This document shows, one piece after another, positions 27,751-36,054 of a stretch of DNA of 64,000 nucleotides (position 1 is the first letter of the stretch; each line of letters starts with the position of its first letter). Under the pieces are notes generated by a model. That model ran no database searches, had not been told where the DNA came from, and was given only the letters and a program-made list of their open reading frames with translations. Location: contig NZ_JALKFS010000005.1 of the NCBI RefSeq assembly GCF_023051145.1, positions 1,426,001-1,490,000 of the forward strand, read 5' to 3'. A program made the translations under genes and the position numbers. Origin of the DNA: Williamsia sp. DF01-3. Its GTDB lineage: Bacteria > Actinomycetota > Actinomycetes > Mycobacteriales > Mycobacteriaceae.

Positions 27751-28398
27751 TCAACGCCATGCGAACACCGGCTGCTCGAACCCGTCGACCCGGGTGTGGC
27801 GTCCTGCCAACACGACTTCGGCGAACTGGTAGATCACTGCGGCCGTGGGTGCGTGCACCAGCGATCCCACCAGGGGGAGCTGGATGACCGGCTTGTCCGA
27901 CTCCGGGATGCTGATGAACCGCGGCGTCACCATCAGGTCGGACATCGGGATGAAGAACAGCTGGGCCACTTCGCCGGGGTTCGGATCGGTCTCGCGGTCG
28001 GGCCCAGCCCAGCACACGATGGGGGTCATCACGTACCCGGATCGGGTGGCGTAGTCGTCCAGGCGGCCCAGTACCTGCGTCTGATCAACGTGGACGCCGA
28101 GCTCTTCGTGCATCTCGCGTAACGCTGCATCGGCGTGGGTTTCGCCGGCCTCGAGACGTCCGCCGGGGAGCGCGAATTGGCTGGGGTGTTCACGCATCCG
28201 CGAAGGACGTTTGGTCAGCCAGATGCCGTACTCGCCGTCGCGACTGGTCACCGCGATCGCAACAGCGGCGGCGCGGACGCCCTCGGTGAGGTCGGCGGTG
28301 GTGTGGGCGAAACCATCGAGACGGTCGACGATGGTCTGGCGGACCGCGTCCGGGCTTCTTCCGAGGTCGCCGGCGCCCCTCGTGTTGTTCACGCTCAT
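27751..28398 (-). CDS. NUDIX hydrolase
   Basis: The protein has 215 residues. The Nudix box is complete: GGRLEAGETHADAALREMHE followed by ELGV, near 95-117. The upstream part (ALPGG, RPSRMREHPSQF) resembles CoA-diphosphatase-type Nudix proteins. The substrate is probably a nucleoside diphosphate derivative or CoA. It is divergent from the SDR gene. Confidence 0.86.
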   Translation of the reverse strand: MSVNNTRGAGDLGRSPDAVRQTIVDRLDGFAHTTADLTEGVRAAAVAIAVTSRDGEYGIWLTKRPSRMREHPSQFALPGGRLEAGETHADAALREMHEELGVHVDQTQVLGRLDDYATRSGYVMTPIVCWAGPDRETDPNPGEVAQLFFIPMSDLMVTPRFISIPESDKPVIQLPLVGSLVHAPTAAVIYQFAEVVLAGRHTRVDGFEQPVFAWR

Positions 28399-28488
28399 GG
28401 ACTCACTGTGCCGTATCGGTCGGCCCGGTGTGTCGGCGCAGGGACCAAACCGAGCCCGCCGGTGGTGTCGCGAGATACGGTCGACGCC

Positions 28489-29370
28489 ATGGCAACACAG
28501 TGGCTACCCGACCGGCTCGGTGTCGTGAAGGGCAAACGGGTGGTGGTCACCGGGGCGACGAATGGGGTCGGATTCGCCACCGCCCGAGCACTCGCAGGTG
28601 CCGGGGCGCGTGTGGTCCTGGCGGTCCGTGATCCCGAACTCGGTGCCCGGCGCGCGGTGGAGATCGGCGGCGACACCGAGGTGGTGCGACTCGACCTCGC
28701 CGACCTCTCATCGGTGCGCGACGCCGCGGCGAACCTCGACGGGCCGATCGACGTCCTGATCAACAACGCCGGAATGGTGCCGACGAGACGCGCTGACACC
28801 GGCGACGGATTCGAGACCGCCATCGGCACCAACTTCCTCGGACCGTTTGCCCTGACCAACCTGCTGCTGCCGCAAGTTCGTGAACGGATCGTCCTGGTGG
28901 CGTCCGATGCTCACCGCTCGGCGACCATCGACCCCGACGACCTGCATCTGCGCAGCGCACGGTGGTCGCCGCCCCGCGCTTACGCCCGGTCCAAGCTGGC
29001 CGTGATGTTGTGGGGCCTCGAACTCGACAAGAGGTTGCGACAGAGTGGTTCTCCCACCACGGCGATGCTCAGTCAGCCTGGTTGGGTGGCGTCCAACATC
29101 TCGAACAAGCCTCGGCTGGGTCCGGTACACAAGGTGGTCAAGGCCGCAGCGACCTTCGTCGCCAACGACATCGATGCCGGCGCAGCGTCCACGCTCTACT
29201 GCCTGACCGAACCGATTCCACCAGGGAGCTACGTGGGGATGGACGGGCTCTGGGCGCTGAAAGGGTCGCCGGTGCTGTCCGGGCGATCGTCCACCGCCTG
29301 CGACTACGACCTCGCCGGCGAACTGTGGCGTGCCGCAGAACGTGAGACCGGGACGAAATACCCGCTCTGA
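28489..29370 (+). CDS. Short-chain dehydrogenase/reductase
   Basis: The protein has 293 residues from the ATG at 28489. The NADP-binding motif TGATNGVG is near 24, NNAG near 92, and the catalytic pair Tyr-x3-Lys is in YARSK near 166. The overall pattern resembles the retinol-dehydrogenase/light-dependent reductase-like SDR group common in mycolata. The substrate is unknown. It is followed 49 bp later by a START-like gene. Confidence 0.85.
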   Translation: MATQWLPDRLGVVKGKRVVVTGATNGVGFATARALAGAGARVVLAVRDPELGARRAVEIGGDTEVVRLDLADLSSVRDAAANLDGPIDVLINNAGMVPTRRADTGDGFETAIGTNFLGPFALTNLLLPQVRERIVLVASDAHRSATIDPDDLHLRSARWSPPRAYARSKLAVMLWGLELDKRLRQSGSPTTAMLSQPGWVASNISNKPRLGPVHKVVKAAATFVANDIDAGAASTLYCLTEPIPPGSYVGMDGLWALKGSPVLSGRSSTACDYDLAGELWRAAERETGTKYPL

Positions 29371-29419
29371 GAATGCGTTCGACGCGCATCGACCAGCGGT
29401 CGCGGCGTACGTTGGCGCC

Positions 29420-29887
29420 ATGGCAGATGCAACTGTGACAACAATTGATTCCGGCCCCCGCAAGATCGCCCGGCAGGTGGTGGTGAAGGCACCCGTATCC
29501 GAGGTCTTCGCGCTGGTCGCCAACCCTCACCGGCACCCCGAACTCGACGGATCGGGCACAGTCCGCGACACGGCGGTCAAAGGACCCGATCGGCTGAGCC
29601 GGGGCGCGAAGTTCAGCGTCGGCATGAAGCAGTACGGACTTCCGTACAAGATCACCTCGACCGTGACCGGCTTCGAGGACGACAAGCTGGTGGAGTGGCA
29701 ACATCCGCTGGGTCACAAGTGGCGGTGGGAGTTCACCTCGCTCGGCCCTGACACCACGCAGGTCACCGAGACGTTCGACTACAGCAGTGCGAAGTCGCCC
29801 AAGATGCTGGAGGTCTTCGGGTTCGAGAAGAAGAACGGCTCCGGAATCACCGGCACACTCGAAGCCCTCGCTGCCCGTTTCGCCTGA
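29420..29887 (+). CDS. SRPBCC (START-like) family protein
   Basis: The protein has 155 residues. It begins with a helix-grip pattern: RQVVVKAPVSEVFALVANPH, then beta strands with GAKFSVGMKQYGLPYKI and LVEWQHPLGHKWRWEF. SRPBCC proteins bind hydrophobic ligands or act as polyketide or lipid cyclases. It probably shares a transcript with the SDR in front. Confidence 0.78.
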   Translation: MADATVTTIDSGPRKIARQVVVKAPVSEVFALVANPHRHPELDGSGTVRDTAVKGPDRLSRGAKFSVGMKQYGLPYKITSTVTGFEDDKLVEWQHPLGHKWRWEFTSLGPDTTQVTETFDYSSAKSPKMLEVFGFEKKNGSGITGTLEALAARFA

Positions 29888-29905
29888 CCGTCCCAGCAAC
29901 TGACG

Positions 29906-30076
29906 TCACCGGTTCGGGGCGGTGCCCTCGGCTTCCTCGTATCGCTGGTGCAGGCGGGCCCGGATGTCGTCGGCCGTATAGGCGTTGCGCTGGCGGACGT
30001 CCCGCCGCACCAGGACTCCGCTTGCTGCGACACCCACGACACCGGCCAAACCGATCCACTTCCAGGCACTGCGCAC
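29906..30076 (-). CDS. Small single-pass membrane protein (56 aa)
   Basis: The GTG at 30076 opens a 56-residue frame: a membrane helix (WIGLAGVVGVAASGVLV) close to the N-terminus, then a basic, charged helix (RRDVRQRNAYTADDIRARL, HQRYEEAEG). The topology and composition are convincing although no strong ribosome site is seen. It is divergent from the YiiX-like gene at 30139. No function is assigned. Confidence 0.55.
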   Translation of the reverse strand: MRSAWKWIGLAGVVGVAASGVLVRRDVRQRNAYTADDIRARLHQRYEEAEGTAPNR

Positions 30077-30138
30077 CGGTAGAGCGTACCGGCGCCGTGG
30101 TGCTGCGGGGGTCGACGTGGCGCGTTTAGGCTCTGCGT

Positions 30139-30864
30139 GTGCATTCCCAGCGGCCTGCGGCCATCTCGCTCGATGAGGCGCTCGACTCCACCCGGACCGG
30201 AGATGTGTGGCTGTTTCGCGGGCGGTCGGGTCCCGACCGCGCCATCCAGACCCTCACCAACAGTCCGGTGAACCATGTGGCGATGGCGGTCGCACTCGAC
30301 GACCTGCCGCCGTTGATGTGGCACGCCGAGTTGGGCAACAAACTCACCGACATGTGGACCGGCACCAACCATCGAGGCGTGCAACTCAACGACGCCCGTG
30401 AGGCCGCCGAGCAGTGGATGCAGAAGTACGGTCAGCGATGCTGGATCCGGCAGCTGACGCCGTATGCGGCCCGGGAACAAGAAGATCTGCTGCTCAAGGT
30501 GATCGCTCGAATGGACGGCACTGCGTTCCCGACGACTGCCCGGCTCGCGGGCCGATGGTTCAAGGGGCGCGTTCCGACGATGAGTGACGTCACCCGGGGT
30601 GTACCGGTGCTCGACGACAAGGTGCGGAGTTCGGCGGACCGCCGACGTGCCGCGAGACGTGGGACAAAACAATCGAAGGTCGGGCTGGAGTCGGCATACT
30701 GCGCCGAAGTGGTCGCAATGACCTACGAGGAGATGGGTTTGCTTGCCACCGAGAAAGAACCGAATTGGTTCGACCCCGGCCGGTTCTGGAGCGGCGACTC
30801 GCTGCCTTTGGCCCCCGGTTACGCGCTCGGTGCGGAAATCGCAGTCGTGCCGGCCACGCCGTAG
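30139..30864 (+). CDS. Permuted papain-like (YiiX/YebB, NlpC/P60 superfamily) protein
   Basis: The protein has 241 residues with a GTG start and no signal peptide. The pattern TGDVWLFRGRSGPDRAIQ, then His in SPVNHVAMAV, and a late Cys in SAYCAEVVAMTYEEMGL is that of circularly permuted NlpC/P60 enzymes. Relatives hydrolyse amide or thioester bonds of lipids or peptides. The catalytic His-then-Cys order is visible; the substrate is not. Confidence 0.65.
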   Translation: MHSQRPAAISLDEALDSTRTGDVWLFRGRSGPDRAIQTLTNSPVNHVAMAVALDDLPPLMWHAELGNKLTDMWTGTNHRGVQLNDAREAAEQWMQKYGQRCWIRQLTPYAAREQEDLLLKVIARMDGTAFPTTARLAGRWFKGRVPTMSDVTRGVPVLDDKVRSSADRRRAARRGTKQSKVGLESAYCAEVVAMTYEEMGLLATEKEPNWFDPGRFWSGDSLPLAPGYALGAEIAVVPATP

Positions 30865-30994
30865 ACCAGGGTTGCCTATACCTAATCGGGATAAATCAGG
30901 AACAATGGCAGGTGCGTCTCGTCGGGGAAGGGGACGCCGCCCGCGAAACGTGTAGCCGTGCGCGGTGGGTGGTACTCATCGACAGGGGTGGTGA

Positions 30995-31981
30995 ATGCGC
31001 TCGTCGCCGACGATTCAATTGACTGCGATGATCTGCAGTGTGCTGGTGGCATCCACCGGCCTGTTCGCATGTTCGAGCGATTCGCAATGCACGGTCGACA
31101 CCACGTCTTTCGACAATTCTGCGGACACATGTCTGCGGTTCGGCGTCGGTACTCCCGGCGGTTTGTCGGCCGGTGAAGAGGTGGCCGCGGTGGCCCGCCT
31201 GGTCGGTGAACAGCCCAGCATCGTAGTGGCCTTCTCCGACTTCACAGCGGCTCCTCCGATCGGTGGTCTCGACGTGGTGCGCGGCGCAGGCGCCGACCCG
31301 ATCGTGACCTGGGAACCCTGGAAGTATCTCGGCGGCGACAGCTACGACCGGTCTGCTTTCACGATGGATTCCATCATCTCGGGAGCCCACGACGACTACC
31401 TGTATCGATGGGCCGACGAACTGGCGGCCTGGGGGCAGCCGGTATACCTGCGCTTCGCCCACGAACCGAATGGCACCTGGTATCCGTGGAGCCCGGCCGG
31501 TGGCACCTCTCCACAAACCTATGTACAGGCGTGGCGCCATGTGCGAAACATCTTCGCGACGAAGAACGTGCAGAACGTCCGATGGATATGGGCGCCCAAT
31601 GTTGTTCTCGCCGGCGAACAGTTGGCGGACTGGTATCCAGGTGACGATGTGGTCGACGTCATCGGGGTGGATGGATACAACTGGGGCACCTCGATCCCCG
31701 ATGGAAAGTGGACCTCGCCAGAGGACCTGTTCGGCGAATCTTTGGACCAGATCCGAGACGTCGCCGACAAACCCATTCTGGTCACCGAGGTGGGCAGCGC
31801 GGAGCAAGGTGGTTCCAAGCCCGACTGGATCAAAGACCTCGTCGCCTATCTGGAAGGCGCAGCGGACGTTTCAGGATTTGTGTGGTTCGACTACAACAAA
31901 GAGGCCGACTGGAGGATCGAAAGTTCTCCCGGATCAGCAGCGGCGATGGCCGAGGCTCTGCAGAAAGCGTTGAATCGATGA
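30995..31981 (+). CDS. GH26-type glycoside hydrolase lipoprotein
   Basis: The protein has 328 residues. A lipoprotein signal is present (TAMICSVLVASTGLFAC, Cys near 26). The catalytic acid/base is the Glu in RFAHEPNGTWYPWSP, the GH26 hallmark, and the nucleophile is probably the Glu in ILVTEVGSAEQGG. GH26 enzymes cleave beta-mannans or mixed beta-glucans. Placed at the head of a glycosyltransferase operon, it may trim or release the polymer outside the membrane. The stop overlaps the next gene (ATGA). Confidence 0.82.
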   Translation: MRSSPTIQLTAMICSVLVASTGLFACSSDSQCTVDTTSFDNSADTCLRFGVGTPGGLSAGEEVAAVARLVGEQPSIVVAFSDFTAAPPIGGLDVVRGAGADPIVTWEPWKYLGGDSYDRSAFTMDSIISGAHDDYLYRWADELAAWGQPVYLRFAHEPNGTWYPWSPAGGTSPQTYVQAWRHVRNIFATKNVQNVRWIWAPNVVLAGEQLADWYPGDDVVDVIGVDGYNWGTSIPDGKWTSPEDLFGESLDQIRDVADKPILVTEVGSAEQGGSKPDWIKDLVAYLEGAADVSGFVWFDYNKEADWRIESSPGSAAAMAEALQKALNR

Positions 31982-33222
31982 GTATCGACACCGAGATCGC
32001 CGAGATCCAGCTGAAACTTCCCCCAGAGGACGAAGCCAAGCGGCTGCGTTCACTCGATCAACTCCAGATACTCGATTCGCCACCGGAGGATCGCTTCGAA
32101 AGGGTCACCCGGATGGCCCGGCTCATCTTCGACGTGCCGATGGCGTCGGTTGCGCTTCTCGATCGGGACCGGTTGTGGTTCAAGATGGTTGAAGGATTGC
32201 CGCTGACTCAGGTGCCGAGGGCCGAGACTGTGTGTCAGACAACGGTGGCACGTACGTATACCCAGCCGGCCGACCCGGCGCTCATCGTCGATGACCTCGA
32301 ACGGGTACCGGAGTTCGCCGCCCTTCCCGGCGTCGGTGGCGACGGTGGCGTGCGGTTTTATGCGGGATATCCGCTGTACGGTCCGGGCCACCAACCGGTC
32401 GGGACGTTCTGCGTCTATGACACGAAGCCGCGAAGTTTCGACGAGTCTCAGTTGGCGACATTCCGTGAACTCGCTGCGTGGGCCCAGCGGGAGCTCGAGC
32501 GCGCCGACGACCTCGATCGGGCCGCCGAGGTGCAACGTCAGTTGCTGCCACCGCCACTCGAAGGCGTCGACGGCTACTCGGTCGTCTCGATGTGCAAACC
32601 GGCCTATGCGGTCGGTGGCGACTTCTACGATCACTACCTGCTCGACGGCGGTGCCATGTTCACGGTCGCCGATGTGATGGGTAAGGGTTTGGGTGCGGCG
32701 ATCCTCACGGCAAGTGTGCGGGCGGCCCTGCGGGGAGCGTCCCAGGCTCTCGACGACGTGAACCCTGGGATCGGTCCCGACGAGGCAGTGACAATGGTTG
32801 CCGGTCACCTCGACCGCGACCTCGCCGAGACCGAGAGCTTCGTGACGCTGTTCCACGGCCGGTTGACCGCATCGACCGGTCAGGTCGAGTACATCGACGC
32901 CGGGCACGGCCTTGCACTGGTCGCCCGGGCCGATGGCAGCGTGGAGTCGTTGCCCGGATGTGGTCTGCCCCTCGGTGTGCTGCCCCGGGATTCGTGGAAA
33001 TCCGACACCACGACTCTGCTACCGGGGGACACCCTTGTGATCGTCTCTGACGGGCTTCTCGACCTCCTGTCCGAAGACAGTGAGACCGAGACGGTGCAGG
33101 AATTCGTTCGGCAACACCCCGACTCCCGTTCGCTGTGTGCCGCGGTGACGGCCCTGGCCAACGCGAGCGCGCCGCTCGACGACGTCACGGTGGTGGCGGT
33201 GCGACGGGACGATGCCGGATGA
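31978..33222 (+). CDS. GAF-SpoIIE PP2C-type serine phosphatase
   Basis: The protein has 414 residues. The N-terminal GAF domain (about 25-170) includes VPMASVALLDRDRLWFK and GVRFYAGYPLYGPGHQPVGTF. A short coiled segment (RADDLDRAAEVQRQLLPPPL) leads into the SpoIIE/RsbU phosphatase domain, with AVGGDFYDHYLL, VADVMGKGLGAA and LVIVSDGLLDLL supplying the metal-binding Asp residues. RsbU-like phosphatases dephosphorylate a STAS antagonist; a STAS gene lies two genes downstream. Start and stop both overlap neighbours (ATGA). Confidence 0.88.
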   Translation: MSIDTEIAEIQLKLPPEDEAKRLRSLDQLQILDSPPEDRFERVTRMARLIFDVPMASVALLDRDRLWFKMVEGLPLTQVPRAETVCQTTVARTYTQPADPALIVDDLERVPEFAALPGVGGDGGVRFYAGYPLYGPGHQPVGTFCVYDTKPRSFDESQLATFRELAAWAQRELERADDLDRAAEVQRQLLPPPLEGVDGYSVVSMCKPAYAVGGDFYDHYLLDGGAMFTVADVMGKGLGAAILTASVRAALRGASQALDDVNPGIGPDEAVTMVAGHLDRDLAETESFVTLFHGRLTASTGQVEYIDAGHGLALVARADGSVESLPGCGLPLGVLPRDSWKSDTTTLLPGDTLVIVSDGLLDLLSEDSETETVQEFVRQHPDSRSLCAAVTALANASAPLDDVTVVAVRRDDAG

Positions 33223-35198
33223 CGCATCGCCGCGTCGCGACCGAACCCGACCTCGGTACCACTCCATCACCCTGGTTGCGCCTGCTGATCGTTGTGACCG
33301 CCATCCTCGGCATCAACTATGTGGTGTGGCGGTGGCTGGCCTCGATCAACTGGGAGGCGTGGTGGATCGCCGTCCCGCTGGTGGTCGCCGAAACGTACAG
33401 CCTGATCGACTCGTTGCTGTTCGGTCTGACGATGTGGCGCCTGCGCAGGCGCGGCGATCCGGGCGACCCGCCCGAGGGGGCAACGGTCGACGTCTTCATC
33501 ACCACCTACAACGAGCCGATCGAACTGGTGATGGACACGGCAAAAGCCGCTCTGCGCATCACCTATCCCCACACCACGTGGATTCTGGATGACGGCGACC
33601 GACCCGAGCTGGCGCACGAAGCCAAGGAGCACGGAATCGGTTATCTGACCCGCACCGAGAGCTGGGTCGACAAACCACGACATGCCAAGGCCGGCAACCT
33701 CAACAACGCGCTGTTGCAGACCGACGGCGAGTTCATCCTCATCCTCGACGCGGACCAGATCCCCGAGCCGCAGATCCTCGACCGAACCCTCGGCTACTTC
33801 AAGGACGAGAAGATGGCGTTGGTGCAGACGCCGCAGTACTTCGTCAACGTGCCGCCGAACGATCCGCTCGGCAGCCAGGCGCCCCTGTTCTACGGGCCGA
33901 TTCAGCAGGGCAAAGACGGTTGGAATGCCGCATTCTTCTGCGGCTCCAACGCGGTGTTGCGTCGCGAGGCCCTGATGCAACTGGGCATCACCGGATATGT
34001 GCGCGCCATCGAAGAGGGCATCGAAGAATCGCTGCGCGCAGCCAAGGCGGTCCTGAAGAAGACCCGCAAACAGGTGCGGAACGACAACCCCGAGGCGATC
34101 GTCGCGCTGGACGCGGTGGACGAGGCCGTTCGGATCGCCCGGGCCGACCTGAAGGCGAAGAAGCCCCTCGCCGACGTCACCTACGACTTCCAACAGCGGG
34201 TGGACGCGGCAGCGAGGGGGCTGGTCGAGTCCGACATGGAGATGATGCGGGCCGACCTCGAAGCGATCGCCGCACTCAACGAACTGGCCGAGCAGGAGTC
34301 GGGTGCTGCGCCTCTCGATGAAGACGCCTTCGCAGCCTTGGCCGGCCGTGATTGGTCACCACTCGGCGCCCTGGAGTCCATTCGGGCGATGATCCGCGCG
34401 GTGGATGTCGGGCGCGACGACGAAGCGCAACCGATGCTGCCGCTGGCGACGATCTCGGTCACCGAAGACATGGCCACGTGCATGCGACTCCACGGGATGG
34501 GGTGGCGGTCGGCATATCACGACGAGGTGCTCGCGCTCGGACTCGCACCCGAGGACGCCAAGACGATGATCACTCAGCGACTTCGATGGGCGCAGGGCAC
34601 GATTCAGGTGATGCTGCGGGAGAATCCGCTGATACAAAAAGGTTTGAGCATCCCACAGAGGCTCATGTACTGGGCCACGATGTGGAGCTACCTCGCGGGG
34701 TTCGCGGCCGTCGCATACATTGCCGCACCGGCGGTTTATCTGATCCTCGGCATACTCCCGGTGCAGGCGTTGAGCTTCGACTTCTTCGTCCGGCTGATCC
34801 CGTTCCTGGTGTTGAATCAGTTGTTGTTCTTCATCATCGGGCGTGGTAAGTCCACCTGGCGCGGCCAGCAGTACAGCCTGGCGTTGTTCCCGGTGTGGAT
34901 CAAGTCCTGCACTACGGCTTTTCGTAATGTGTACTTCAAACGCCCACTCGGCTTCGCGGTGACGCCGAAGACCCGGCAGGACCAGGAGGCGGTGCCGTGG
35001 CACCTCATCAGGCCCCAGCTCGTCGCCATGACCGTGTTGGTGGTGGCGTCCCTGATCGGGATCGTGCAGCTCTACCGTGGTTCGATCTCGGTACTCGGCG
35101 TCAGTGTGAATCTCTTCTGGGTGCTGTTCGACCTCGTGGTACTCAGTGTTGTGATCCAAGCGGTCCGCTATCGCGGGTCGACCACAGAAGGAGAATGA
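33219..35198 (+). CDS. Cellulose-synthase-like GT2 glycosyltransferase with a large helical insertion
   Basis: The protein has 659 residues. Two membrane helices (about 20-70) precede the GT-A domain, with VDVFITTYNEP, DDGDRPEL, DAD in LILDADQIPEP, SVTEDM (TED) near 412 and QRLRWAQG (QxxRW) near 453, followed by at least four more helices. This is the set of a processive beta-glycan synthase. Between SNAVLRRE (near 245) and SVTEDM lies about 155 residues, mostly charged helix, where BcsA-like enzymes have roughly 20. No PilZ domain follows, so c-di-GMP control is unlikely. Confidence 0.87.
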   Translation: MTHRRVATEPDLGTTPSPWLRLLIVVTAILGINYVVWRWLASINWEAWWIAVPLVVAETYSLIDSLLFGLTMWRLRRRGDPGDPPEGATVDVFITTYNEPIELVMDTAKAALRITYPHTTWILDDGDRPELAHEAKEHGIGYLTRTESWVDKPRHAKAGNLNNALLQTDGEFILILDADQIPEPQILDRTLGYFKDEKMALVQTPQYFVNVPPNDPLGSQAPLFYGPIQQGKDGWNAAFFCGSNAVLRREALMQLGITGYVRAIEEGIEESLRAAKAVLKKTRKQVRNDNPEAIVALDAVDEAVRIARADLKAKKPLADVTYDFQQRVDAAARGLVESDMEMMRADLEAIAALNELAEQESGAAPLDEDAFAALAGRDWSPLGALESIRAMIRAVDVGRDDEAQPMLPLATISVTEDMATCMRLHGMGWRSAYHDEVLALGLAPEDAKTMITQRLRWAQGTIQVMLRENPLIQKGLSIPQRLMYWATMWSYLAGFAAVAYIAAPAVYLILGILPVQALSFDFFVRLIPFLVLNQLLFFIIGRGKSTWRGQQYSLALFPVWIKSCTTAFRNVYFKRPLGFAVTPKTRQDQEAVPWHLIRPQLVAMTVLVVASLIGIVQLYRGSISVLGVSVNLFWVLFDLVVLSVVIQAVRYRGSTTEGE

Positions 35199-35536
35199 TG
35201 ACCAGCTACGAAACGCGCACCACCACTGAGGGTGCCGTGGTACTCCGGCCGGAGGGTCGGCTCAACATGGTCGCTGCCCCTGCGATGCGCGAGCAGTTGC
35301 ACAAGCTCGTGGAGTCTGGATCGACCAAGATCGTCATCGACTTGTCGGCAACCGATTTCATCGACTCGTCCGGTCTCGGTGCGCTCATCTCCGGTTTGAA
35401 GGTGGCTCGGCAGGCCGGCGGTGATCTCCGGATCGCAGCCCCATCTTCCCAGGTCGAGTCGGTCTTGTCGCTGACCAACCTCAACCGCGTGCTGCGCTCG
35501 CACCCGTCGGCGGACAGTGCATTCGATGCCGACTGA
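35198..35536 (+). CDS. STAS-domain anti-sigma-factor antagonist (SpoIIAA/RsbV-like)
   Basis: The protein has 112 residues. The STAS core VIDLSATDFIDSSGLGALIS carries the Ser that is phosphorylated in RsbV-type switches. AAGGAG lies four bases before the ATG at 35198; another ATG three bases earlier overlaps the GT2 stop. It is the expected substrate of the SpoIIE phosphatase and of the RsbW-like kinase next door, completing a partner-switch module. Confidence 0.88.
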   Translation: MTSYETRTTTEGAVVLRPEGRLNMVAAPAMREQLHKLVESGSTKIVIDLSATDFIDSSGLGALISGLKVARQAGGDLRIAAPSSQVESVLSLTNLNRVLRSHPSADSAFDAD

Positions 35537-35951
35537 CAATTCGCCCGGCGTGCGGGTGCTCGAGGAGTTCGCTCAACCGGACACGGTGGAACGGGTGCAT
35601 CAGCTGTTGTCCGATCTGCTGACCGCCGAGCCGGTGGACGACATGGACGCAATGCAGTTCGAGTTGGCGCTGGCAGAGATCGCGGCCAACATCATCGAGC
35701 ACGCCCAGAAGACCGATGGGGGGCAGGTATCTGTTCGCCTCGAACTGGAGGTCCGACCGGACAGCATTCACGCGAGGTTCTCCGATGACGGGGAGCAAGT
35801 CCGTGTCGACCTCAAAACGGTCGAGCTACCCGATGAGCTCTCCGAGCGCGGCCGGGGACTGGCCATCGCTCTCACCGTCCTCGACGAGCTGTCGTATCGG
35901 CGGGCAGACCACCGGAATCACTGGACGCTGGTTCGCAACCGGACCCTCTGA
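35526..35951 (+). CDS. RsbW-like serine kinase / anti-sigma HATPase
   Basis: The protein has 141 residues. It has a GHKL ATP-binding fold with the N box ELALAEIAANIIEHAQK and the G motif SDDGEQVR followed by LSERGRGLAIALTVLDEL. It overlaps the STAS gene by 11 bp. RsbW-type kinases phosphorylate the STAS partner and hold a target protein when the antagonist is phosphorylated. No sigma factor gene is present, so the target could be the GT2 enzyme itself. Confidence 0.85.
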   Translation: MPTDNSPGVRVLEEFAQPDTVERVHQLLSDLLTAEPVDDMDAMQFELALAEIAANIIEHAQKTDGGQVSVRLELEVRPDSIHARFSDDGEQVRVDLKTVELPDELSERGRGLAIALTVLDELSYRRADHRNHWTLVRNRTL

Positions 35952-36054
35952 CATCGGGTAGGAACAGACACCCAATCTTTTTCCGCTGTACTCCTTTTCG
36001 GCGGCCGACGGGTTACCGTCGTACTGCCAGTTGTCGTCGAAAGGCTTGTCAGCG

